Of a stretch of DNA of 64,000 nucleotides, positions 1-8,180 are shown one piece after another. The notes under the pieces are model-generated. The model saw nothing but the letters and a program-made list of their open reading frames with translations. It was not told where the DNA came from and searched no databases. The stretch covers positions 496,001 to 560,000 of the forward strand of contig NZ_CP011477.1 of assembly GCF_001010805.1 (NCBI RefSeq), given 5' to 3'. This DNA comes from Spongiibacter sp. IMCC21906 (lineage in GTDB: Bacteria > Pseudomonadota > Gammaproteobacteria > Pseudomonadales > Spongiibacteraceae). Position numbers and translations under genes: made by a program. Each line of letters opens with the position of its first letter. Position 1 is the first letter of the stretch.

Positions 1-368
1 TGCTCATCCAGCATACGTCTAATCCATTGCGCTTCGCCGGTAAGGTCACAGTAATCAGTACCGGTTTCTACACAGACTTTAACCAATGGGCTGCCATACA
101 ATGCGTAGGGTCCCACGGTGCTGACGATCACTCTGCTTTGCTCACATAGGCTGCGCAATGCCACTTCATCGTCGGCATCTGCGATTAAGCTGGGAAGGTC
201 CTCTCTGCCTAACTCCGCTTTGAGGGCGGTGAGCTTCTCTGCCGAGCGACCCGCAATGGCCCAGCGCAACGGCGGTTGCTCGTCGATATCGCTCAGATAG
301 CGGCACAGTATTTTGCCGACAAAGCTGCTTGCCCCAAAAACGATTAAATCGTAGCGATGATCCGTCAT
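1..368 (-). CDS. Saccharopine dehydrogenase-like NAD(P)-binding oxidoreductase (partial, C-terminus off window)
   Basis: The first 122 codons of a minus-strand gene that runs off the left edge. The start ATG is at 368-366. The N-terminus gives MTDHRYDLIVFGASSFVGK, a Rossmann nucleotide-binding loop (GASSFVG at about residues 12-18). AGRS and a later STVGPYALYG segment follow, as in the saccharopine dehydrogenase NADP-binding family, which includes trans-acting enoyl reductases. The substrate cannot be told from this fragment. It is divergent from egtB with a 146-bp gap. The family call is fairly safe; the function is inferred only at family level. Confidence 0.75.
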   Translation of the reverse strand, partial: MTDHRYDLIVFGASSFVGKILCRYLSDIDEQPPLRWAIAGRSAEKLTALKAELGREDLPSLIADADDEVALRSLCEQSRVIVSTVGPYALYGSPLVKVCVETGTDYCDLTGEAQWIRRMLDE

Positions 369-514
369 ACCCTATCCTCTTGAAATCAGGTCTTTTGCTA
401 TCGGTTGCTGTGACAAAAATAACGCTAAGCGTCTCCATCTTGAAACAGATAGCCATTTAAATAGTCTGTTAAAGTTAGATCAAACTGTAAAAAACGCACA
501 GCAAAGGGGAGTAA

Positions 515-1753
515 ATGGCTGAAATTTCGGTGCTAATCCAGCAGTTTCGCAATGTCCGCCAGCAAACAGAGCGCTTGGTAGCGCCTTTAAGCGAGGCCGA
601 TGCACAGCTTCAGTCTATGCCAGATGCCAGCCCGGCCAAATGGCACTTGGCCCATACCAGCTGGTTCTTTGAGAGCTTTTTGCTGCCGGGGCTTAACCCG
701 AACTACCAAGTGTTTGATCCCTATTTTAGCTATTTGTTTAATTCTTATTACAACGGCATTGGCGAACAATATCCCCGGGAGCGACGTGGCATGATTAGCC
801 GCCCCTCTTTGGCCGAGATACTGGAATACCGCCACTATGTGACTGAGCAAGTCATTGCGGCTGTGCAAGCACCCTCGTCGCAACAGATTTTTACCTTAGA
901 GCTGGGAATTCACCACGAGCAACAGCATCAGGAATTGTTATTAACAGATATTCAGCATGGGCTTTGGCAAAACCCCATGTTACCCGTTTACCGTCCTCGT
1001 GATAGCAGCAGTATATCGTTAAATCCAGGCCCTATGTCGTGGGTATCTTGTCCAGAAGGTTTATACCGCATTGGTGCCGAGGGGGCTGGGTTTTGCTTTG
1101 ATAATGAGCAGCCCCGCCACCGGGTTTTTTTAGATGCCTTTGAATTAGCCAATCGGCCGGTCAGCAATCGAGAGTTTTTGACGTTTGTTGAAGATGGCGG
1201 TTACCACAACCCTTTGCTGTGGTTGGCAGATGGTTGGGCGATGTTGGAGCAGCAATCAATTCGACACCCTCTTTATTGGCGCAAGGATGACAATGAGGGC
1301 TGGCAGCAGTTTTCTCTGCACGGTGAGCAGCCTTTAAATCTAGATGCGCCGGTGAGTCAGCTTTCATATTATGAAGCCAATGCGTTTGCCCAATGGGCCT
1401 CTGCACGCTTGCCTCGAGAAGCCGAATGGGAGCAGCTACTCAGCGCTTGTAATTTAGATACGCCTTGCACGCTACAAGCAGAATTTTATGATTTAAAGCC
1501 CCATAACTTGTATTCGGGAGGGGTGTGGGAGTGGACTCAAAGCAGCTATCAACCCTATCCCGGCTATAGAGAGTTTAGCGGGAAGGCTGGGGAATATAAC
1601 GGTAAGTTTATGTCCTCTCAATTTGTATTGCGGGGTGGATCTTGCGTAACGCCACAGGGCCACATTCGTTCTAGTTACCGAAATTTCTTTTATCCCCATC
1701 AGCGCTGGCAGTTTAGTGGCCTGCGACTTTGCCGTGACAGCGGAAACCAATAA
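515..1753 (+). CDS. egtB: Ergothioneine biosynthesis protein EgtB (sulfoxide synthase)
   Basis: A cytoplasmic non-heme iron enzyme that joins hercynine to a thiol donor (gamma-glutamylcysteine or cysteine) with O2 to form the sulfoxide intermediate of ergothioneine. The 412-aa protein has the two expected parts. The N-terminal DinB-like helical domain carries the iron-binding histidines (WHLAH at 43-47, HHEQQH at 133-138). The C-terminal formylglycine-enzyme-like domain runs from about residue 155 to the end and includes GGSC and GLRLCR near the C-terminus. The start has a strong GGGGAG ribosome binding site 5 nt upstream. It is followed after 16 bp by egtD, so the two are almost certainly one operon. 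No egtC or egtE lies in the window. Confidence 0.93.
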   Translation: MAEISVLIQQFRNVRQQTERLVAPLSEADAQLQSMPDASPAKWHLAHTSWFFESFLLPGLNPNYQVFDPYFSYLFNSYYNGIGEQYPRERRGMISRPSLAEILEYRHYVTEQVIAAVQAPSSQQIFTLELGIHHEQQHQELLLTDIQHGLWQNPMLPVYRPRDSSSISLNPGPMSWVSCPEGLYRIGAEGAGFCFDNEQPRHRVFLDAFELANRPVSNREFLTFVEDGGYHNPLLWLADGWAMLEQQSIRHPLYWRKDDNEGWQQFSLHGEQPLNLDAPVSQLSYYEANAFAQWASARLPREAEWEQLLSACNLDTPCTLQAEFYDLKPHNLYSGGVWEWTQSSYQPYPGYREFSGKAGEYNGKFMSSQFVLRGGSCVTPQGHIRSSYRNFFYPHQRWQFSGLRLCRDSGNQ

Positions 1754-1769
1754 TTAAAAGGAGATTGCT

Positions 1770-2741
1770 ATGTCGATTGCGACCGCGTTAACGCCACAGA
1801 AAACAAACCAGACATTTTTACATGATGTTATTCAGGGCTTGTCTCAAAGTCCCAAAACGTTGCCTTGCAAATATTTTTACGATGAGCGTGGATCGGATCT
1901 TTTTGAAAAAATATGTGAAACCCAAGAGTATTATGTGACCCGCACTGAAATGGCAATTTATCGTGATCGGGCAGCCGAAATGGCCGCATTGATTGGCCCC
2001 AATGCACAAATTATTGAACCCGGTGCAGGCGCTTTAAAGAAAGTGAGTTTGTTGTTAAATGCCTTGCAAGATCCTTTGGCCTACACGCCAATGGATATCT
2101 CGGCAGATTTTTTGCGACAGTGCAGCGATAAATTGCGGCATCAATTTCCCTTCTTAGATATTGACCCGATTGCTGTCGATTTTAATAACCATGAGGCACT
2201 TATAGATGGCCTGCGTCGGCGGGATTTTGATGCCAGCCCGCGGGTGATATTCTTTCCCGGCTCAACAATTGGCAACTTTGCTCCAGCAGCAGCAACGACA
2301 TTCTTGGCGGCGATTGCAAAAGGTCTGAAATCAGGTGATGGTTTGCTGATTGGGGTAGATCTTTTGAAATCAGAAGCGGTACTAGAAGCGGCCTATAATG
2401 ATGTTGATGGCTTTACTGAAGCATTTAATAAAAATTTATTGCGCCGCATTAATGTAGAGTTAGATAGTGATATCGACGCGGAATATTTTTCCCATATAGC
2501 TTGCTTCAATCAGAACCAGCAGCGTATTGAAATGCATTTGCGAAGCGATCGAGAGCAATACTGTCAGGTTGGCGATAAGCGATTTTACTTTGCCGAAGGC
2601 GAGACTATCCACACTGAAAATTCTTATAAATATAGCAGTGAAGATTTTATTGCATTAGCTGCAGGGGCGGGGTTTAAATCCGAGACAGTATGGATGGATG
2701 CTGAACAATTATTCAGTGTGCACTTTATGCGCCGAGTATAA
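1770..2741 (+). CDS. egtD: L-histidine N(alpha)-methyltransferase EgtD
   Basis: Transfers three methyl groups from S-adenosylmethionine to histidine to make hercynine, the first step of ergothioneine synthesis. The 323-aa length is normal for EgtD. Family signatures are YFYDERGSDLFEKICE at about 35-50, the SAM-binding EPGAGALKK at 83-91, and FFPGSTIGNF in the middle of the domain. An AAAAGGAG ribosome binding site precedes the ATG. It lies directly behind egtB, and the pair is sufficient for the core of the pathway. It is convergent with the PhzF-like gene, with only 15 bp between the stops. Confidence 0.95.
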   Translation: MSIATALTPQKTNQTFLHDVIQGLSQSPKTLPCKYFYDERGSDLFEKICETQEYYVTRTEMAIYRDRAAEMAALIGPNAQIIEPGAGALKKVSLLLNALQDPLAYTPMDISADFLRQCSDKLRHQFPFLDIDPIAVDFNNHEALIDGLRRRDFDASPRVIFFPGSTIGNFAPAAATTFLAAIAKGLKSGDGLLIGVDLLKSEAVLEAAYNDVDGFTEAFNKNLLRRINVELDSDIDAEYFSHIACFNQNQQRIEMHLRSDREQYCQVGDKRFYFAEGETIHTENSYKYSSEDFIALAAGAGFKSETVWMDAEQLFSVHFMRRV

Positions 2742-2756
2742 GTTTAAAGCTTGCGC

Positions 2757-3590
2757 TCAGTTGTGCTTAATTAATTGAACACGGGCGCTTATTAATGTGG
2801 TGTGGTCAGGGTTTAATTGGCAACGATATTCGCCGCCGCGGCCAGATAATTGCTGCACCGACATTTTTTGGCCGCTGGGTATAGAAAATAATAACAGCAA
2901 ACAGGGTGCCGCTGAGCCGGTTGCTGAATCTTCAATAACGTCTATCTGAAGCGGTATCTTGGATTTGTTACTGAGGTGAGATGGATCGCGTAAACACCGA
3001 AAGTAGCGAAAATAAATATGGTTCTTATCCTGAGTTGCCACAATGAGAGAAGCGTTTTCACAGTGTTGCATTATGTGAGGATGGGGATTAAAGCGTGCAA
3101 GCTGAGCGACCGAGCCAAGTTTTAGTGCAATATATCCGGCCTCACCGCCGAGGCTTATCATATCAGTTGCGCCGCATAAGCTTGCTAATATCTGCCCGCG
3201 CTCATTTTGAATTGGCGTGCCGTAATCTGGCAATGTGAGCGTATATTCAGAGCCGTCGGCGCCAACATAAAATCTTTCACCAACGTGACTGTGAAGTACC
3301 GCTGTGGTTTCGACGAGTTTGTTGTGTCCATGGAGATAAGCCGCTGCTGCGAAGGCACCATGACCGCAGCGTTGAATGTCACCGTGGTAATCAAACCAGC
3401 GAACGTAAAACTCGCCCGCCGTTCTTGGTGACAATAGGCTTAACACCGCATTGTTCGGCAGGCGATTTACGAAAAGCTCTTTTGATAATGAGCGCGGGTC
3501 TTGTTGCTGTGAGCAAAAGCTAACTGCGGCGATATTGCCATTGGCTTGTGGGCCGCTAAAAACGCGATATATAAAAAAAGTCTGAGTCAT
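2757..3590 (-). CDS. PhzF-family isomerase-like protein with altered active site
   Basis: A 277-aa protein of the PhzF/diaminopimelate-epimerase fold. Recognisable elements are the N-terminal FSGPQANGNIAAV (normally F-x-G-N-P-AAV), RCGHGAFAAAAYL at 74-86 and EDSATGSAA in the C-terminal half. The stretch that in PhzF reads N-L-S-E-T, and carries the catalytic glutamate, reads NRLPNNA at 42-48, so the glutamate is missing. The substrate is unknown. It may be a non-isomerase member or a degenerate enzyme. It sits between egtD (convergent) and a small lipoprotein gene on the same strand, 11 bp upstream. Confidence 0.8.
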   Translation of the reverse strand: MTQTFFIYRVFSGPQANGNIAAVSFCSQQQDPRSLSKELFVNRLPNNAVLSLLSPRTAGEFYVRWFDYHGDIQRCGHGAFAAAAYLHGHNKLVETTAVLHSHVGERFYVGADGSEYTLTLPDYGTPIQNERGQILASLCGATDMISLGGEAGYIALKLGSVAQLARFNPHPHIMQHCENASLIVATQDKNHIYFRYFRCLRDPSHLSNKSKIPLQIDVIEDSATGSAAPCLLLLFSIPSGQKMSVQQLSGRGGEYRCQLNPDHTTLISARVQLIKHN

Positions 3591-3601
3591 TTTTTGAAGG
3601 A

Positions 3602-3781
3602 CTACAGATAGTCTGGGGTATTTTTTCTACAGGCTGTTTTGTCTTCTTCGTAGAGTAGTTTTTCACATTGGCGTAGTCGCCACTCGCGTTGAGAGTCGTA
3701 TTCAGGGTTGCTGCTGCAACCACTAAGCGACATGCAGGCCATGAGTATGGTTATAAAAATACGGAACGTGGACGCTGTCAT
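3602..3781 (-). CDS. Small putative lipoprotein (59 aa)
   Basis: A short gene of 59 codons. The protein starts MTASTFRIFITILMACMSLS, then GCSSN. A hydrophobic signal ends in a lipobox (LSGC, Cys22), so it is probably a lipid-anchored envelope protein. The mature part is about 38 residues, charged, with two further cysteines. Its ATG overlaps the TGA of the GNAT gene in an ATGA arrangement (3778-3781), which suggests translational coupling. It resembles small entericidin-like or hypothetical envelope lipoproteins only in general form; no function is assigned. Confidence 0.6.
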   Translation of the reverse strand: MTASTFRIFITILMACMSLSGCSSNPEYDSQREWRLRQCEKLLYEEDKTACRKNTPDYL

Positions 3782-4377
3782 TGTTGGTTTAACTCTTTTA
3801 TCCAGAAGCGCAAGGGTTTAGTGCTGTTCTCGTCTGTCCCTACATCGGGCCAATCGAAGTGGCACATAATTTCGGTGGGCCGATAGTGGTGGCGCCGCCA
3901 GAATGCCTCGTTGCCTCGGTAGTTTAAGGGTTTTCGCGGATCGTCGGCGTGCCTTTCTACAGCACAAAAGCAGCCATTTTTCTTGCCGAGATGTATGCCG
4001 TGGTTTTCTCTTAGTTTAAAAAAATGCCCACCTAAACCCTGGCCCCGATACGGTCGAAGAATCAAGGATTCGCCGTAATAGAGGAATTCGTCAGCCGAAT
4101 ACCCCGCGCTTATCATAGGTTTTTGCATTTCTGTTTCAGCATGTTCTAGTGGCAGTGCGGTGGAGGCAGCAACCAATGTGTCCCCATCAAAGCAGAGCAT
4201 ACTGATACTGTCAGCGCAGTCGGCATAGCGTTGTAAATACATCGCCTCGTAGTGCATGTTGCCCTCGTAAAGATAGGGCCATTCCCGAAAGACAGACATA
4301 CGTAACTGGGCTAAGGCGTTGAGATGTTCGCCGATTGCGCTGCCATTCAGGGTTTTGATGTTTAGAAAATTGAGCAT
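3778..4377 (-). CDS. GNAT-family N-acetyltransferase
   Basis: A cytoplasmic acetyl-CoA-dependent acyltransferase. The acetyl-CoA pyrophosphate loop is visible as RPYRGQGLGGHFF, preceded by the strand ESLIL and followed by the CFCAVER strand. Length is 199 aa from the internal ATG at 4377, which I prefer over the in-frame codon at 4398 because the longer N-terminus has no family resemblance. The substrate is unknown. The gene overlaps the downstream lipoprotein by 4 nt and lies 35 bp after the ZIP transporter gene, so an operon of four genes is likely. Confidence 0.75.
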   Translation of the reverse strand: MLNFLNIKTLNGSAIGEHLNALAQLRMSVFREWPYLYEGNMHYEAMYLQRYADCADSISMLCFDGDTLVAASTALPLEHAETEMQKPMISAGYSADEFLYYGESLILRPYRGQGLGGHFFKLRENHGIHLGKKNGCFCAVERHADDPRKPLNYRGNEAFWRRHHYRPTEIMCHFDWPDVGTDENSTKPLRFWIKELNQQ

Positions 4378-4412
4378 TTTTCTCGGAGCACTTTGCACAG
4401 GAATTTATGGTA

Positions 4413-5132
4413 TCAGCTTTGGGTAAGTATGGTGCCTAGCATGGCCAGGGCAAAACCGATAACAGCGCCGAGGGGCGGCCCCCAGTGTTTTTCTAGTTTG
4501 GCCTGTGGCGCAATATCTTGAAAGATGAGATAGAGAATACCGCCACTTGCCAATAGCAGCACACTTCCAAGCGCCATTTCCTGGCCTGCTAATACGCTGT
4601 AGCCCAATACTGCAAACAACGGCCCCAAAGGAATTAACACTAGCATTAAAAGTAAAATATTGCGCCGGGAATGGCCTGCGTCCTGTAACTCCCGAAAGGC
4701 GTTGAAGCCTTCAGGTAAATTTTGTAGGCCGATCAGTATTGCCAGCAGTGCGGCATCACTGGAGCCGCTGGCGATAATACCGCCCAATGCTAAGGATTCA
4801 GGGAGGTAGTCCAGCAGCATGCCGGTGAGTTGTGGAGCCGCTTTTTTCCTGACGCCAAGTTGTTGTTCCAGCAGAAAAAACAGTAATCCGCCGGACAAAA
4901 ATAAGGCAATGGCACCCAGAGAGTAGTCCATGGCGGTGAGCGCTTCAGGCACCAATACCATGGCGACAGCGCCAGCTAGAATGCCGCCACCCAAAGCAAT
5001 AACAAAGTGGCGAAACTCTTGCTCAAGCCAGTCGCGCTGAAACCGCGCCATGCCTGCGAGAGCGCCGCCTATTACAATACAGGCACCGGCTCCGGCGCTG
5101 TAGAACACGAGTAACCAGTGGCTAGCATTCAT
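4413..5132 (-). CDS. ZIP-family divalent metal transporter
   Basis: An inner-membrane transporter expected to bring zinc or related divalent metals into the cytoplasm. The 239-aa sequence is almost entirely hydrophobic with about eight predicted membrane segments. The two ZIP signature helices are seen as DYLPESLALGG (108-118) and LQNLPEGFNAF (136-146). In many ZIPs the first residue of each motif is a histidine ligand; here they are Asp108 and Gln137, a pattern that may belong to a ZIP subfamily and could change metal preference. The start ATG overlaps the stop of the upstream esterase gene (ATGA, 5129-5132). Confidence 0.85.
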   Translation of the reverse strand: MNASHWLLVFYSAGAGACIVIGGALAGMARFQRDWLEQEFRHFVIALGGGILAGAVAMVLVPEALTAMDYSLGAIALFLSGGLLFFLLEQQLGVRKKAAPQLTGMLLDYLPESLALGGIIASGSSDAALLAILIGLQNLPEGFNAFRELQDAGHSRRNILLLMLVLIPLGPLFAVLGYSVLAGQEMALGSVLLLASGGILYLIFQDIAPQAKLEKHWGPPLGAVIGFALAMLGTILTQS

Positions 5133-5983
5133 GGTTGATTTTTGAAGTTGGTGAGTTGGAACATAAATTTTTCCACCGCTTCGGTGTACTCGCCCTCGCT
5201 TCCCAAATTGCTGTTGATCGCCAGATGACTCAGGTTTTGGGGCAGTACGGTAGTGGCAACACCAAGGGCTTTGCCTTTTGCAGAAAAGGATTCCGCTTGA
5301 TTGCAGCTATCGCTGCGACGGTTTGAGCATACCAAAAGTATGGGCTTCACTTTGGCGTGGAGGTGATGCGTCGCCGAATTTTGCCGCCAATATTCGGGTT
5401 CATCACCAAAGGCCCGGTCATAGAGTTTCGGGTGGCGCTTCTCCATGATTTGAGTGATATCGAGGGCGGCGCTATCCAACAATATGGCGCCTTGCCAGTG
5501 CAGTTTTGGATAAGCTGATGTCAACGCGGGATTCGTTGCGATGATGGCGACGAGTTGTGCTCCCGCTGAATGCCCCATTAACACCATTTGCTTTGGATCG
5601 GCCTGCCATTGGGGGGCAAGCTTTTGCACCTCGGCTAAGGCGCTGGCAATGTCCTTTGCTTGTTGATCCGGAGGTGTATCTGGCAGCATGCGGTAGTTGA
5701 GGGAAACCAGAACCCAGCCCTGTTCAACCCAGCGTTGGATTTTGTTTTTGACCACGGCGCGATTTTTCTTATCGCCAAAACGCCATGCGCCGCCATGCAC
5801 CATTACCAACAACGGACGTTGCGAGGAGGCTTGATCGGGAAGATATACGTCCATGCGCTGGGCGGGATCGTTTCCGTAGGCGATATCTTCCAGTTTACTG
5901 GCGTTGGCAAGGCCGGTGAGTGAGAGAAGAAAAATCATGGCGATGCCAGCGCGGCGTCGGTGCCAGCAGTTTTTCATCTGCAC
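5129..5983 (-). CDS. Secreted alpha/beta hydrolase (esterase, BD-FAE/Aes-like)
   Basis: A 284-aa hydrolase with an N-terminal signal peptide (basic RRRAG, then IAMIFLLSLTGLANA), so it is probably periplasmic. The oxyanion-hole motif HGGAW is at 63-67 and the nucleophile elbow GHSAGA at 137-142, with Ser139 as nucleophile. The C-terminal SHLAIN supplies the likely catalytic histidine. DVYLPD near residue 45 is typical of the BD-FAE/Aes esterase group. The substrate is unknown. It appears to be the first gene of the minus-strand set esterase - ZIP transporter - GNAT - lipoprotein. Confidence 0.82.
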   Translation of the reverse strand: MQMKNCWHRRRAGIAMIFLLSLTGLANASKLEDIAYGNDPAQRMDVYLPDQASSQRPLLVMVHGGAWRFGDKKNRAVVKNKIQRWVEQGWVLVSLNYRMLPDTPPDQQAKDIASALAEVQKLAPQWQADPKQMVLMGHSAGAQLVAIIATNPALTSAYPKLHWQGAILLDSAALDITQIMEKRHPKLYDRAFGDEPEYWRQNSATHHLHAKVKPILLVCSNRRSDSCNQAESFSAKGKALGVATTVLPQNLSHLAINSNLGSEGEYTEAVEKFMFQLTNFKNQP

Positions 5984-6009
5984 GTCCCTGTTTTGGGCTT
6001 GGAATGTAT

Positions 6010-6423
6010 TTAGGGAGCATCGCAGCTGGCGCGACTCTCCCAGAGTGCCGTCAAAATGGCACCGCGGGTTAGCAGACCAAGCAAAACGCCGTCTTCAATG
6101 ACCGGATAGGATTTGGGGCGGTTTTTACCCATTGTTTGGGCAATGTCGACAATTGAGCGGTCGGGACTCACCGATAAAACTTCATTGTGCATCACGTCGC
6201 TGACGGTGGGCGAGCCTTCGCAGTGATAGCTGCTCACGAGCATAGCGTGAATGCAGTCTTGCTCAGAGACAAAGCCAATGACGGTGTTTTGATCATCGAC
6301 CACCGGTAGGCCTGTGAGCTGGTGCTTAATGAGCGTGTCGACAACTTCACCCAGCGCCGCGTTGGCTTTTATCATTGGGGCGGGGCTGATCATAATACTG
6401 CTGGCTAAAAGACTTGTGCTCAT
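6010..6423 (-). CDS. CBS-pair domain protein
   Basis: A 137-aa cytoplasmic protein made only of two CBS motifs (about residues 10-65 and 75-130), a fold that binds adenine nucleotides and acts as an energy or ligand sensor. Conserved pieces are HQLTGLPVVDDQNTVIGFVS and SYPVIEDGVLLGLLTR. I choose the ATG at 6423 because AAGGAG stands 8 nt before it; a longer in-frame start at 6456 has no such site. Partner and target are unknown. It lies 119 bp downstream of pirin and 26 bp upstream of the esterase gene. Confidence 0.8.
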   Translation of the reverse strand: MSTSLLASSIMISPAPMIKANAALGEVVDTLIKHQLTGLPVVDDQNTVIGFVSEQDCIHAMLVSSYHCEGSPTVSDVMHNEVLSVSPDRSIVDIAQTMGKNRPKSYPVIEDGVLLGLLTRGAILTALWESRASCDAP

Positions 6424-6542
6424 AACATCACTCCTTGAAACGGATAATAAAATCATATGCCCGTTTTAGAGCTAGGCAAAGTCGAAAAATTCGATGGTGA
6501 TCAATAATGGTGAACCTTAGGCCAAGTTAATCGCGTTCAATT

Positions 6543-7409
6543 TTAAGGCAGTGCCAAACGACCATCCCGGTAATCTTGAAGGGTTTGTTCAATTTCTTCG
6601 CTGCTGTTCATCACAAAAGGACCGTATTGCACGATGGGTTCATTGATGGGGCGTCCGGCAATGAACAAGGCCTGAACCGCGCCTTGACGGGCGCTAAGTT
6701 CGAGCGTGTCGCCCTCCCCCAATACGGCTGCGTGGGCCTCTGGGACCAGCTTGCTGCCGATAGTTGCTTCGCCTTCATAGACGTAAATGACCGCGTTGTG
6801 ATGGGCGGGAGTTGCCAGCTGCAAGGTCTCGCCAGCAGCCAAGCGCAGGTCTGCATAAATGGGCGCGGTGCTTAAGGTTTTGCCCTCATGTTGGGTCAGG
6901 GCGCCGCTGAGCAGCTTATTGGCCAAGGTCAGCTCACCGGCGATCAATTTTATTTCGCCGCCGTGTGGGGTGGGATAATGAGGAATTTGATCCGCTGGTA
7001 AGTCTCGGTACCACGGGGCCTGCATTTTTTCTGTCGCAGGCAGATTGATCCACAGCTGAAAGCCACGCATGCGACCCTGATTTTGTTGGGGCATTTCTGA
7101 GTGGATGATCCCTCTGCCCGCCCGCATCCACTGGACGCCTCCGGACTTCAGGTCACCTTTATTACCCAGATGATCTTCATGGAGCATATGGCCGTCGAGG
7201 ATATAGGTGACGGTTTCAAAGCCCCGATGTGGATGAGAGGGAAAGCCCGCTAGATAATCGGCAGGTTCGTCGGAGTAAAACTCGTCCAGCATTAATAACG
7301 GATCCAGGCGCGCGCCAGCGGACTGGCCCAAGCTGCGCCGCAGTTTTACGCCGGCACCGTCGCTGGTGTCGATGGCGCGGATGAGTTGTTTTACTTGGCG
7401 AGCAGGCAT
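6543..7409 (-). CDS. Pirin family protein
   Basis: A 288-aa cupin-fold iron protein of the pirin family; some members act as quercetin dioxygenases or redox-linked regulators. The N-terminal cupin contains HPHRGFETVTYILDGHMLHE, supplying the metal ligands (two His, one His or Glu). It is followed by GGVQWMRAGRGIIHSEMP, a pirin hallmark. The C-terminal pirin domain follows from about residue 175. The start at 7409 is chosen for the GGGAGGG site 6 nt upstream. It is 42 bp behind azoR on the same strand, and a lysR - azoR - pirin arrangement is common in Pseudomonas and relatives. Confidence 0.9.
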   Translation of the reverse strand: MPARQVKQLIRAIDTSDGAGVKLRRSLGQSAGARLDPLLMLDEFYSDEPADYLAGFPSHPHRGFETVTYILDGHMLHEDHLGNKGDLKSGGVQWMRAGRGIIHSEMPQQNQGRMRGFQLWINLPATEKMQAPWYRDLPADQIPHYPTPHGGEIKLIAGELTLANKLLSGALTQHEGKTLSTAPIYADLRLAAGETLQLATPAHHNAVIYVYEGEATIGSKLVPEAHAAVLGEGDTLELSARQGAVQALFIAGRPINEPIVQYGPFVMNSSEEIEQTLQDYRDGRLALP

Positions 7410-7451
7410 GTTTAACCCTCCCATTGCGATATCGTCATCAAGGTTTGGCTT

Positions 7452-8060
7452 TTAGGCCGCTAAAGTTGTAGCAATTTTACTTTGCGCATCTTTTAAGGCT
7501 GTGGCAGCAGTATCTTCGCCCAAGTTCAGTCCCTCGGCGTAGATAAATTCCACCTTTGTTAAACCCATTAAGCCTAAAATATGGCGCAGATACGTGCTTT
7601 GGGTGTCCATTTCGGTACCCTGATATTGACCGCCTCGAGCAGCGAGTACGTAAACGTTGGTATCGCTATTTAGCAGGCCTTGAGGGCCATTTTCAGTATA
7701 GCGAAAAGTTTGGCCAGCTCTGGCTACATGGTCGATCCAGGCCTTGAGCGTGGACGGCACACCGAGGTTGTACATGGGCACACCCAGAATCAGCACTTTG
7801 GCAGCTTTTAATTCGCTAATAAGGGTGTCAGAGAGGGCCAGCACCTCTTTTTGGTAGTCGTTAAGTTCGGCTTCCGGGCTGCTAAACGCGGCAAAGCGCT
7901 CACCGTCTAAATGGGGGATGGGTTGGCTGTGCAGGTCCCGGTATTGATACTGGCTGGCGGGGTTGGCGTTCAGCAAGGTATTGGCGAATTCGGCGGCCAG
8001 TCGGCTGGATTTACCCTCTTGGCCAAATAAACTGCTGTCGATATGAAGAATGTTAGTCAT
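7452..8060 (-). CDS. azoR: FMN-dependent NADH:quinone oxidoreductase / azoreductase
   Basis: A flavodoxin-fold enzyme that uses NADH to reduce quinones and azo compounds by two electrons, in the cytoplasm. The 202-aa length matches AzoR. Family features are ILHIDSSLFGQEGKSSRLA at the FMN phosphate loop, VPMYNLGVPSTLKAWIDHV around the flavin ring, and the LAARGGQY loop. The start has a GGACC spacer region and a poor Shine-Dalgarno (AAGGACC). Expression is probably controlled by the LysR protein encoded at 19310, which would ordinarily be its divergent neighbour but is now 11 kb away across the restriction island. Confidence 0.93.
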   Translation of the reverse strand: MTNILHIDSSLFGQEGKSSRLAAEFANTLLNANPASQYQYRDLHSQPIPHLDGERFAAFSSPEAELNDYQKEVLALSDTLISELKAAKVLILGVPMYNLGVPSTLKAWIDHVARAGQTFRYTENGPQGLLNSDTNVYVLAARGGQYQGTEMDTQSTYLRHILGLMGLTKVEFIYAEGLNLGEDTAATALKDAQSKIATTLAA

Positions 8061-8110
8061 GGTTATTGGTCCTTCTGTCCTGTAATGGGTTTTGCTTTGC
8101 CATGTGCCCT

Positions 8111-8175
8111 ATTTAATGATTGATTTAGTTGTTTAAAAAGCGCAATTTACTGGCTTAACCAATCAAGAAATTGAA
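8111..8175. repeat. Left copy of 65-bp island-flanking repeat (putative LysR operator region)
   Basis: This segment aligns without gaps to 19239-19303 at roughly 78 percent identity over the first 60 bases, including an exact 10-base block GTTTAAAAAG and a shared TTAACCAATCA end. Outer TGATTG and CAATCA are inverted with respect to each other. It begins 51 bp upstream of azoR, and the partner copy ends 7 bp before lysR, so each gene of the split divergon keeps one copy. It is most simply a promoter/operator for the LysR regulator. The role as an insertion boundary is inferred. Confidence 0.65.
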
Positions 8176-8180
8176 TATTA

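Noticed and set aside
166-456. Open frame on the minus strand upstream of egtB
   Set aside because: It overlaps the saccharopine-dehydrogenase-like gene in another frame and has no protein-like motifs.
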